DNA of 64,000 bases from Amborella trichopoda. Taxonomy: Eukaryota > Streptophyta > Magnoliopsida > Amborellales > Amborellaceae. The notes below the pieces were generated by a model that saw only the letters and a program-made list of their open reading frames with translations, ran no database searches and was not told the origin of the DNA. Of this stretch, positions 1-11,800 are shown one piece after another (positions within the stretch are counted from its first letter, which is position 1; every line of letters begins with the position of its first letter). A program made the translations under genes and the position numbers. The stretch is from contig NW_006498527.1 in assembly GCF_000471905.2 (NCBI RefSeq), forward strand, positions 2,810,677 through 2,874,676. Reading direction: 5' to 3'.

Positions 1-86
1 TAACAAATATTCATGTGTAATTTGATAAATTTTTCTAAATTTTGTCGGAAGTTTGATGTATCTAAGTTTTGGAGAAAATATAATGA

Positions 87-381
87 AAAATTGTTTCATG
101 CATCGGGGACCACATTTCTATGTTTGCGGTCCCCGAGGTTTGAAGCATCCATCTTAAAGATTGATGCAAATAGGTGGTGTAACTAAAAATAATTGAAACT
201 ATCTGTCCAAATATTTTTTAATGGAATATATTTTTAATTTTCAAAATTTATTTATTTTTTCATATTCATGATCTACATGTTAGAGATCACATGTCCTTAA
301 AAATTAGGTCAAAAAATCCATCTCAAAAATAGAGTTTTAAGAGGTGCCTCATTTTTGCATGGACAAAGAGAAATTGTGTTC
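87..381. repeat. Dispersed repeat, family R2, copy 1
   Basis: About 295 bp that recurs at 52292-52589 with roughly 80% identity by eye. Near its start both copies carry a short inverted pair (ggggacc ... ggtcccc, about 25 bp apart) that would form a small hairpin. No ORF or terminal inverted repeat is visible. The family is not recognised; it may be an end of a larger non-autonomous element. Bases 1-86 hold nothing I can identify. Confidence 0.6.
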
Positions 382-695
382 TAAATAAATTTGGACATAG
401 TTTTAAAAAAAGGTGTGGTTTGTATAAGGTTACAATTTTAAATAATCCAATTAAGGGGCACCTCCAAATTTTATCATAACATACAAATTTGGTGTAAAAA
501 ATTCTTAGGATTATTTAAAAATCTATTTTTATATTTAATTATAAAATTTTAAACTCTAAAAATGGTTAAAATCAAGTCTATTTATAAACATATAAAAATA
601 TTGAAAATGGACGGTCTAGATAATGTGTTACAAGATGCACTATTTATGGGACTCAAAAATCTTTTTTTTTTTTTTTTTTTCATATTCATACATGG

Positions 696-2506
696 AAAAA
701 GTTTGTATAAGGTTGCAACCTTATATTATTGAGGAAAGGTGCATGTCACAAATTCTACAATGGAGAGTGTTCCCACATAAGAGAGCCCTCCAACTAATCA
801 GCTCAATCTTGAGATGAATGGACATGAAAAAAAAAAAAAAGAATTCTAAGTTTAAAAAATAGTACATATTGTAAAAAGTCATCTGTACCATATGTTTTCA
901 AGATTTTCAAGTGTTTATTGATCTGCTTACTCTGTACCATTTTTAAAAATTTAAAGTTTCTAAATGAAGATTAAAAGAGATTTTGAAGCCATCATAAGAT
1001 TTTGGGAAAATTACATATATGTATCTATTATAGTTTGCGTTAATACGAATGTACCAAAAAGCTTCCGTTATTAAATGTCTGTCTTTTTTTTACCTTTCAT
1101 AATGCAATTTTTTTTAAAAAGACAACTTTGCCCTTTTTCGGATGTTCAACATTCGAATTGAAGGGTTTTCAAGATGTTCAATATCCGAAAATTGCCTGAA
1201 AGTTTAACGTTCACATTTCCATTTTCAGTTGTTGAACAATTTTGTAGGCACATTTTCGGATGTTGAACATCAACATCCGAAAATGTGTCAGTTTCGGATG
1301 TTCCAAAAAGCTTCTAAATTTCAGATGTTTCATAAATCTTTAACTCAGTGGCATTCCGTGTGGTGAAGTCATTGCGATTATTAACCATATGCATTTGGAT
1401 CCCACTGCGTACTGTCTTCAGTGTTTCATAGTGGAATACTTTAAAAAGGCATTTCAAACTCATTTGGGCCTGTTCCAAATAATGTTGAGTTGACAGGTAT
1501 GTTCAACCAGACATTGTTGCCACCAAGGACTACACGCCTTCTCGTTAGGTCGAAAAAGCAACGAAGAATATCTGAGACCGAATAGCCGCCCATTATCAGG
1601 CCTTTGAAGTGCAAATGATGCGACACAGTGAGTTATAGTAGGAGGACATACAGATAACCGATAGAGTGAATTACATGTTGTCAATCTTGTGCTTTTGTAT
1701 CGAATTATCAATTTCATGAATTAATTAATGAAGCGAATTCGGTGTTGTCAATATTGTGTTGTTGTACTTGGTGTTAGTGGGATTGGAATTCGGAGTTCCA
1801 GAAAGCATATTGCGAGATGTTTTAAGATGATATGTTGTTAGGAAGCATAATTTAATACCATAAAGATCTAACAGTCTGCTTTACCATAGCATAGAACAAT
1901 TTATAGAAGTAAGAACAAAATTTTACTTAAAGTAACTATAGTTTACAGAAGTAATAACATAATTATAGAAGCATAATTTAATACCTTAAAGATCCATCAG
2001 CATGATTCACAATATCAGCCACATTTTAGAAAGCTCGCATTGCCATTTTCGGATGTTGAACATCCGAAAATAGCACATTTTTTGATGTTCAACATCCAAA
2101 AATATGACTGCAAAATTCAAGAAGGTTTCTAGAAGATCCAAAAACTGGTACATTTTGGATGTTCAACCTAACATCCGAAAATGTGCCTTCGAAATCGTTC
2201 AACAACCGAAAATGAGAATGTGAACGTTAAATTTTCGGGATGTTGAATATCCGAAAAACCCTTCAATTCGGATGTTGAACACCCGTTAAAGTTGTCTTTT
2301 TTAAAAAATTACGTTATAAAAGATAAAAATGAATAGACATGTATTAACGGAAACTTTTTGCTATATCCATAATAACGCAAAATATAACGGATATGAATAT
2401 AATTTTTTTTGAAATTTTCGATGCCCAAAGAACATCTCTCTTAAATTTTATAAGTGCACTTGACTTCTATAGAATAAGGAGGCAACCTTATACAAACCTC
2501 ACCTTT
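696..2506. mobile_element. MITE family 1, copy B (inserted in copy A)
   Basis: It begins with a clean family terminus (aaagtttgtataaggttgca) and ends with the inverted terminus (aaccttatacaaacctcacc). The flanks 'attcatacatgg' and 'atctgtacatgt' look like a decayed 9-10 bp target-site duplication. Copy B is itself split by the long-TIR element at 1005-2410. Its right part resumes at about 2411 with sequence matching the region near the right terminus in other family members. Confidence 0.65.
1005..2410. mobile_element. Long-TIR non-autonomous DNA transposon (Mutator-like by inference)
   Basis: Terminal inverted repeats of roughly 330 bp face each other: about 1005-1330, and 2065-2410 read in reverse complement. 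Aligned landmarks include 'agtttgcgttaatac' (left) against 'attttgcgttattat' (right, reversed). Within the arms the palindromic motif 'cggatgttgaacatccg' recurs many times. No transposase ORF lies between the arms. Candidate decayed 9-bp target duplications are 'aagattttg' (996-1004) and 'gaaattttc' (2411-2419). Long TIRs and 9-bp duplications are features of Mutator-like elements; assignment to that superfamily is inference. Confidence 0.65.
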
Positions 2507-2806
2507 TATACGTATCTGTACATGTCAAGATGATCGATTAGAGATTTTTCCAGCGCTAAAACAACTTTTTTGGATGAATTTTTTAAGGTGCATCTATAAT
2601 GCTACACTACCCTTAAGTTGAAAACTTTTTCCTTCAAAAAATTCGTATATTTTCAAAGTAATCTTTTAAATAAGGGATGATATAATATGATATTTCTGAT
2701 AAAATACACGAAAATATTTTCCCTTTCGGAATATTATTTTTAGAGAGCACGCTCCCTAGAGATCCTGTATTTTTTAACGCTCTCAGCGGCCGTAGTGAGG
2801 GAAAAC

Positions 2807-5800
2807 ATGGCAAGAGTCGCTGCCGCTACTTCGTTTGTCAGAAGCAGATGTATCCCGCGTTCTTCAACGTTCAGAAATGGCATAAACCCTTCTTGTTCTT
2901 CGGAACCCACTTTCAATCGTTTCACCTCTTCCACTCCATCATCTTCCACTCGCTTGTCCAGAGATAGAGACTCGTTTATATCCAGGTATCTCTTTTCAAA
3001 TTCCTAAAAAAAATGGACAAAGAAAGAAACAGAGACCTTATTTGTTTTGTTCTACATATTAGTTTGTTCTTTGGTTATGACCCATCTCTTCCTTTGATCC
3101 TTTTCAAATGAAATTGGTGAACAATCCTTTGATTTTCTTTTTGGAAATTTCTCTTATCTGTTCCTGTTTATGATTGTTCCAAATGAAATGGGTGAAGATC
3201 GTTTGGTTCTCTATTTTGAAACTTAAGAATCTCTTATTTGTTTATGTTTTGTGGGTTATTTTTGTTATTTGATTATGGCCTATTTCTTCATTTGTTTCAT
3301 ATGGAATGGATAAAAATATGGCTTTATGATACTCTAACTTTTATTTTTTTGATGTTAACATATAAACTGTTAATCACCCATCTCTATCTATTCATTTTAT
3401 GCGTCTTTGGTTCGTTGCATGGATGAAAATTATTTTCTAATAACAATTTTGTGTATTTTATTATTTATTTATTTATCTGTAGGCTCCTTAAAAATGATAT
3501 TTCTCTAATAGTATTCGTTTTCCATTATTTTTGTTGATTTACTCATTTAGGGGGCTCCCTGTATTGAGTTGTGTGGGTTCATTGGTTCCTTTGCATAGTG
3601 TAACCGCCTCGTCTCTACTTGTTTCTATGCTTTCTGTCAAGTCTCAAAGCTGGGGATGGCTTTCTGAAGGTACACTCCTTTCTTTTGCTTATCTATTCCC
3701 TTATGGTTTTATTTTAATTTCTACGGTTTATTTTTTCCCTTGCATACTGAGATGTTTATTTTAAAGGGTAGGAATGTGCTTATGTTTAATGCTGAATCTT
3801 GGTATTACTTGAGCATTTTGTTATTGTGGATGCACTGTATAGCTTGCAATCTTTCTATTTCTTTCATTTCTGTCGATATTGTTTTTTTATTCTTATTTTT
3901 TGTTTTAATTTTGAATTTTGGGTATGGAGAAGAGGGACCTTTCGATGTCTCATATCAAAGTATAGTCATACATGAATACCTTAGAACCAATTGTTTCTCA
4001 TTCTAAGGGTATTAAATAAAAATATATATCAAAATTGTTTTTTTCCCCCCAATTTCAATTTTCCCAGCCAAAACTCATACATTTTGGCGGCAACTTCTCT
4101 AGTTGATTGCTGTGCTTTGATGGACCACGTAATGTGCTCTGTGGCTGCATTCAATTGCTATGGACTAGTTCTAATTGTTATTTTTTTGTTTTTTTTCTGT
4201 CATTGTGTTTTGTTCTTGGACTTTTGGTTATTGGTTGTACTTGCTAAATACATGGTATTTAGCTGGATGCTACTGTTTCTGCTTTCTAGTTTCTTTTAAT
4301 AGTATTATACTATGCTTGTTTTCTTCCTTAACCGCTAAATATATTCTTTTGTTCTTTATGATATTTGATGACTTGATTAGATTATTTTGTTTTGGATTCT
4401 GGTTATATTGGAGAAGAGAGACAAAAAATGTCTCAGTTACTCTACCAGTGACTCAAACATCATATGTAATCGTGACAAAGTCTACTATTACATACACATT
4501 CATGTTGTTTTTTGTCTCCTTTTAAAGTTTGCGATTTTGGATTTTTTTTTTTTATATGTACTGCTCGCATAAGGCATCGAGGCACACAGCACGTGTGACC
4601 AGCCTAGCACCGTACACTGCATCCTGCATTTGATAACCTTGACCTAATGATAAGGAAAGTATGGCTTCCATTGAAGAAAGTTTCCCTTGCTCCATCTCCC
4701 TCATGGGCCAATTTCTATTTTATTCATTATTGTTTTAAGCTTACTCAATCTTATCTTGTTGTCTTTCCTCTTGGCTTATAGCCTAGATTGCTTCTCTCTG
4801 GATGATCACTTAGACAAGGAGATAATTGCTGTATCGCTTCAACTAATTGTCAATTACTTGTCACACTTATGGGATTTAGTTCGTGATCTTACTCCTTGGA
4901 ATTGGTTGATTGGATTGTCATCTCCCTCACCCTTTACTATCTTCAGTATTTGTGCTTGTGGCCAATATATTCATAATATCAGGAACCATAATCTGGCGAT
5001 AACCCACTTTGGTGTCTTTTAGTGCATGATTATTACGCCTAAGCAGGAAATGGGCTTGGGCTTGAGTGGTTAGCAGTTAACGTCAAGAAATGCTACATCT
5101 CAAGTTTGATTCCTATCACTGAATTATCCAAACAAGAACAAAAAAAAAAAGATTAGTTATGCCTAAGTGATTTGCCATTTTTCATCGGGTTATATACATG
5201 GTTTTTTAGTCGTAGCTGAATTATCTCATGTTTGCCATTTAATAGTCGTGGTTTCTGTTTGTTTCTGGGCTCCTCTTACATCTTGGAAGCAAGAAGCTCT
5301 AGATTAGAAATTGAGTATTTGGTAATGTCATCTACTTTGAGCCATATTTGGATTTTAGCTCTTCTTTGTAATGTTGGGTGTTCTTAATTCTGATCTTCTT
5401 TCTACACAGTTTTTTGGTGGTAATACTGGGGGTACTTGGATTGCTTCAATTCTGTTATTTTTTGAATGGAAGAAGCAACTGAGGTTGATTAGTGTTCCAT
5501 TGACCTCAAATTTAAATGGGGTTGAGGTAGGCTCACAAATAGAATTTGGAAAAGATACGAAAGAAGGCAAATCTTTTTATATACGTGTTTTTTTTTTGCC
5601 CCCACAGATCTTTTTATATACGTGTTTTTTTTTTTTTGCTTTCCAGTATGCCTGGAGATAGATCCGATCATCCAACATGCTGAAGTTTACAAGGGGAGTC
5701 ACGTTACTTCTTGATTACCTCTCCCTATGAACAATTTTTTTTTTGGGTGAATCCTATGAACAAATTTGGGTTATCATTAGTATGGACTATTTAGGGTCAC

Positions 5801-8800
5801 TTGCGATTTCCTTTGGTTAATGAGCTATCCAACCTCTTTCAAAGCGAACCTTCCTCTTTGTCATCTTATATGCCATTTACCAAGCCATTAGCATCTCAAC
5901 GTTTTCATCATGCTTTGTGAAATTCCTAGAAAAATCCTCATCTATTATCACTCTCATGTTGCTCTCGGATCTTTTTCTTGGAAACAGCTTTCTAATAACT
6001 TGCTTCTTCCACCCTCTTGTTCACTGACACTATGTAGCTATCATATCCAGCGAATTGGTGCTGCTGCTACAAATGCCACTGGAGATTGAGCAGCCTTGTA
6101 GTTCACTAATGGCGCATTTCTAGTACTCTTTTTTGTTCTCAATCTACCTTGAATTTGCCAGCTGCATAAAGTGTTTGTCAAAGTACGAAGATTGATTTAG
6201 TTTCTTTGCACCGATGGCCTCTCCTTTTGTGCTCCCTGACTTGGGCCTCTGCCTATGTTAGTTAAAATTAAAAGAATTGGAAGTGCGGCATGGAGCATGT
6301 GGTGGTACACCTTGCTTTCTTCAAAGTGTGTACCATCAACATACTTGTACAAGTCCATTAGAAAAGCTGACTTGAACTTTGGTGCTGAGGTCAACTGACT
6401 TGAACTTTAGTGCACACCCAGAAGGGTGTGCACTATTCAACTATGATCCTTAAAAAAGAACAGCAAACATTTGTTATATCATTCATTGTGTGTAACATTC
6501 TTGCACTTTTATCTATAAGCTCCTCCTCCTCCTCGCCATCATTATCATCATCATCCAAGCCTCATCCCAACTACTTCTTAATCAACTTCAAGCCTCATCC
6601 CAACCATTTAGGGTCTGCCACATGGATCCTGTTTTGGCATTCCGCTCTATCAAGGGCTATACCCTCAGTCAGAGGTAAGTCACTTTATCTTTTCACACTA
6701 CTTTGATCCATGTCCTTTAGGGCCTTTGCCATGCCATTTTATAGCCTTTCACTTGAACCAAATCACTTCACCCACCGGTGTTGTTATAGGTTGATGCTAC
6801 ATATGACCAAACCACCTAAATCTACTTTCGCTCAATTCATTGCCTATTGGAGGCGGCTTTCCCAAATTTTCTTTGTATGTGTTTACTGCACCTGGGTGCC
6901 CTTGGGGCGCGTCGCTTCTAGTGAACGCCCTAGCTAACACTTGCTCATTTCTCATTACGCTTGGGTGCCCATACACTATGTCGCTTACAAGGAATGCCCT
7001 AGCACGAGCATATAAGGTTGGATCAGGATTCGTGATAGGGATGTGGCAAAAGTTTCCTGTTGGCTGTAAACCTAACACAACCCTTTCTCATCCGGGCTTG
7101 GGATAGGCAATGGCAGAGCTACTCTAAGGGTGGCAATGGGCTGCTCGGCTTAGCGCTGCAAATTAGGGCCTGTGCCGGGCCACCGTGGCCTGAGGGCCCT
7201 GTTGGGCTTGGGCTTGGGCCAATATAGGGCCAGCCTGACCTGGCCCTTATTTCCTTTTTTTTAAACATTTTATTAACCCAGCCTTGGTAGGGCCAAGGCC
7301 AGGGCCTCCTTGGCTTGGGCCCAAGCCCGGGCTAGGGCCCAAGCTAGGCATGTTGCCAGCCCTAAGTTACTCGAATCGATAAGCTAATGCATGACTTATA
7401 AAGGTTACATACTAAACTCGAGAGGGAGGGTAAGTGCTCCACAAGGCAGATGTGATTTGCCATGTGGGTAGTTTAATAACGGTTAACATGAAATTTCAAT
7501 AGGTTAGACCATCTCTAGGAACGTTTATACTGGGTTTTCACCGAGATTCTTGCGATAGATACCAGCCTAAGCTTAAAGTTTTTCTACCTATGAATTCTCT
7601 CTCTCTCTCTCTCTCTCTCCCCCTCGCTCTCCAAAATAAGAACGATCGATTTTTTACTGTTAACAAAATAATGTTAGTGATCATTTAGAAGGAAGGATAA
7701 GTACACTGACAATATAAAATACATTACATTACTTCTTCGAAATTGCAAAGAGACATCCCAGCGATTATTTCTTATTTTGTTTTTATGGGAGATTGCAAAT
7801 GACATAGCAAGACAAAGTTCACAGAAACATGAAGCACACTGCATTAATGCAAAGTCCCAAAACCCACAAGCTTAGCCCCTCCCATCTACTAACATCCCCT
7901 GTACTCAGAACTTCAGTAATTAATTGTTATTGAATTGGCTTCCCTAGAAATGGGATTTGTTACACATTTACATGCTATAGGGTCCAAGCCTTATCTAAAA
8001 CCCCCACCCACTTTTTATTTTCTATTGTTTTACTATCTCATCAACCTGATAAAAATTCTTCCTTAACATGTAGTTACTTTTGAAACGTTTCATAGGAAGC
8101 TGGAGCTTCAGGCCATGAAGAGCTATTCATGCCTAAAGTTTTGACAATGTTCATTCAACAATCTATATAATCTTTCTTTCTTTGCCCTAGACGAAACCTT
8201 CAAATCCATATGATAGTAATTCCCCTCTGAATATGCTGTCAGAAATTGTTCATGTAAAAATTGCATTTGGTGGTGGATCACTGTCAGCTCTAATATTGCT
8301 ACTAGAGAATATAAAGGAATGCCATCACTACACCTATAGAACATAATTCATGTAACTTCTATTTTCAACCACATGCGTCACTCCTTTCCAAAAACTTGAC
8401 TCTCATAGGCTTCACACCTTTTTAAGATTTAGAGAAGCTTTTCTTTCTTCTCTCATTCTAACTCCCCTAAACTTTATTTCCTACTATGTTCTCTTTTCAC
8501 TAATTTCTTCCATTACTGGCCACTCTCCAAGACCATCTATAGAGCACAGCTCCATTTACTTCTCATTTCCTTGCACGCATACTGCTGAGTCTCTTGGATG
8601 TTTGTTTCTATGATTAGTAGATTCTTTTAGTATTTTCAGCTGCATTATGATTATCTAGTAATGAGTGATTGATTAGTGGATTATTGTATGCAAACTTCGA
8701 TGAATTAATATGTCTAAACTACCACGTCTTAATAAAGAGAAGCCTAGTGATTGATTGGACTTGCTTGGAGAGTTATAGGGTTAATCACCTTTTTCTAATT

Positions 8801-11800
8801 ATTCAGTTACTTGTAAGAAAAAAAGACCTTTTCCTTATTGAACTCTTAGCCATTACTTATGGGAAGCTAACATGTAATTCAATTTTAAATGTCCACAAAT
8901 TCTTTAAATAGTCATTAGTTTTTCCCATTGTGATTAATCATTGTTTAAAAATTCAATTGTAAACTCTGTACTTTACCTGATTCCACTTGGCTTAATTATT
9001 GAGTTTTAGAACTTCTCAAGTTGCCAATACAAGAAATGGAAATACTCATCCGAGTTTTCAAGGACTTAAGTGATTACTGTGCTGAACTTTGGGTGAAACC
9101 CACGTCTTGTTCGAGCCTGTCAATACTCGTTTAGTATAATTATTAACACTGTGCACTCAAAGTGTGAAGCTGCTGGAAATGAAAGCTTCTTTTAATTTTC
9201 CTGCAATTTTTGTGGTTTTAAAAGGGTATTCCATCCTATTTTTGCCTCTTCTTTCATATCCTACCATTTGATGCCCAAAACAACCTTAGAACCGTAGGAA
9301 TGAAGGGATTTTTTTTTTTTGGGGTGGAGGGTTTGATGCTGCTAGGGTTTCTAAGTTGTTTTATTTTATTTATTGTGTCTGAAATTACATTTGGGATTAT
9401 TTGGATTTTTTGTTTTCTTGTAAGGTATGTTATGCCTCTTTTTGTGTTTTTGTTTTTTTGGGTAAATATTTCTGTTTTTGTGGTTGAGAATAAAAGATGG
9501 TGTTGGAAATTTAACTTTTAAAAGATGAAGTCTTGGAATTCAATGTGATTGGAGTCTTTTATTGAGTAAGTTAGATTTTATAGTTTTTCTTATGTAAGTA
9601 TGTTAATGTTGGACAAAAGAAGAGGAACACTAGATTTGGGTCTTGTCACATATCATTCTGTCAGGGTGGATTCCCCTGCAGACCTAGAGAGAAGGTATAT
9701 TGTCCTCACTTTGTTTTTATTTTTAGTATTTATGGTTTTTTTTTTTTTCCCCTGGCCCTCCTCCCTGCATCTATTGGTATCTTTGCTTCAAAAGGTCCAA
9801 CCATCCCAATGCATGCAAAACCGCTCTTACGATTTGGGGAGATACTGTCACAATAGTGGAGGCATATTTGAGTCCAGATCAGTAAAATTCGAGGAGAGAT
9901 TGGTGAAATAAATCAATGGTCGCAACTATTAGAGTATATCTATCACCAAGAGGAGGGTGCTTGCAGTCTTCTAAATCCAGCACCAGATCTTAATTGAGCT
10001 CCATGACCGTCTTAGGGGACTGATCTTGTGCATAATGAGCAAATTTCAAGGCAAGAACCACAAGTTGTGGAGCATCCACGCGATCTCAGTATCAAGGTTG
10101 ATCTCCTTAAGTTTTATGGTAAGTTACATATTAGGGTTTTTATTGATTGATCAAGTTCAACGGAAAATTACTTGATTGGAGTGAATTGTTGGAGGAGCGT
10201 GAAGTTAAACTTGTTGCAACCAAGCTCTGTTTGTATATTATGTCCTGGTGTGAACAAATTTTTGATTGGCAAAATATGAAAAAGAAGTTGAAAGCAACTT
10301 TTCTTCCTATGGATCGTGAGGAAATTTTCTTTGAAGGCCTCCAAAATCTTCGAAATAATGAGAGGAATGTGAAGGATTATACATGGGAATTTTATAAACT
10401 TGTGGCTTGAAACAACCTCTAATAGACAAAAGGTTTCCATGTATCTTAAATGGGCTCCAACCAGCCATTGGAGATGGAGGTTTTCCTACAACAATCATTG
10501 ACATTAAGTGAGGCTTTTCAAATTGCTCTACTAGTAAAGACCAAATTATAATGGAGCACTAATAAGATGTTTCTTACCCAAAATGAGGTTTCCGACCACC
10601 CAAAATTTAATGAAGAAAATAAGGCATGAGATTAAGTGGGTTCCTCCAAGATTAATTGTTATCAGTGTGATGAAACATAATGCTGTGCTTCGTGAATACC
10701 CAAAGAGGAGGACAGAAATACTTGTGGCCAAAGTAACTCGTGAAATTCATGAAGAAGATGAACATCCAAAGGTTTACCATACATGGTGACGAAGGAGATA
10801 GTCTTTGATTCAACTTTTGAGTCTATAAGATTAAGATTGAGCTTCTCCTAACCTCAGGAGAATGATGCAGCCAGGTTTCTAATTAATTTATTGTATTTTA
10901 CTTTTATAAGTAGTTTGAAATTAGGTTTGGGGTTGTTTGGATTTTTGGTTTTCTTCTAGGGTATGTATGTTTTTTTCCTTTTTTATTTTTATTTTTTGTG
11001 GTAGATATATGAAGGTTAGAATTGGAGTTTAACTTTTAAAAGATGAAGGGTTAAGATTAAATACTACTTAGGATTTCTTACGGGGCAAGTTAGGCTTTAT
11101 GATTTTTCTTCTATAAATATGTACATTTTGGACAATGAGAAGAAGAATAAGATTTGAATTTTTAATTCATTCAAAAGATCTTTATTTTGGGTTTCCTCTG
11201 CAAACCTAGAGAGAGGTATTTTCTCTCAACTTTATGTTTGTTTTCAATTTCCTGGTTTATTTTAATTTTCCTTATCCCTCATCCCTGCATTAGTCGGGGA
11301 TGCTTGTTCGTATTTTGGTTGTCAGGTTGAGTTCCTTCCGTAAATGTTGAAGCTAACAAAGTTCTTCTAAAGGATGACACGATTTAATAAAATATTTTTT
11401 CTTATGGAATAGCATGGCAATGCTCTGAATGCAGATTTTTGCTGCTGCTTTTTGGACTTTTAAAATCATTTAAAATTGATAAAACATATTGCAAATGGGC
11501 TACAAATGAAAAAGGAAAAGCAAAGTGGGCCTTGAGACGTGGTGCCCGTGCGAAATTGGCCTCAGATGTCTCATATTTCAGAGACATGACCCGTGTCACA
11601 CATGGCACAACATGTAACCCGCACGACATGCGCCGTGCCTGATCGCAAACATGTCATCCATAAGGGCATAGTATAAAGCTCCTGGCAAGACCTACTCTGC
11701 CCCCTTCCAGGGGCAGGGAAATCGCCATTTGCCTTCGATTATTGGGCAGGTATCCAAGCTGTGGGTTGAGAATCTAGGCCTCGGCTTTCTTCATAGAAAT

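Larger units (their letters stand above)
411..2615. mobile_element. MITE family 1, copy A (outer host of a three-level nest)
   Basis: The left half (411-695) starts with the family end (gtggtttgtataaggttaca) and runs through the family's internal landmark around 606-650 (ggacggtctagataatgtgt). It breaks off in 'catattcatacatgg'. The missing right half resumes at 2509-2615 (agatgatcgatt ... aaggtgcatct) after copy B. Homology to other copies (19272-19675, 27884-28258) shows that the two halves were once contiguous. The right terminal repeat is decayed. Confidence 0.65.

Noticed and set aside
3238-4525. Several hydrophobic frames resembling membrane proteins
   Set aside because: T-rich intron sequence yields Phe/Leu-rich frames; no conserved motif, and they lie within the NFD6-like intron.
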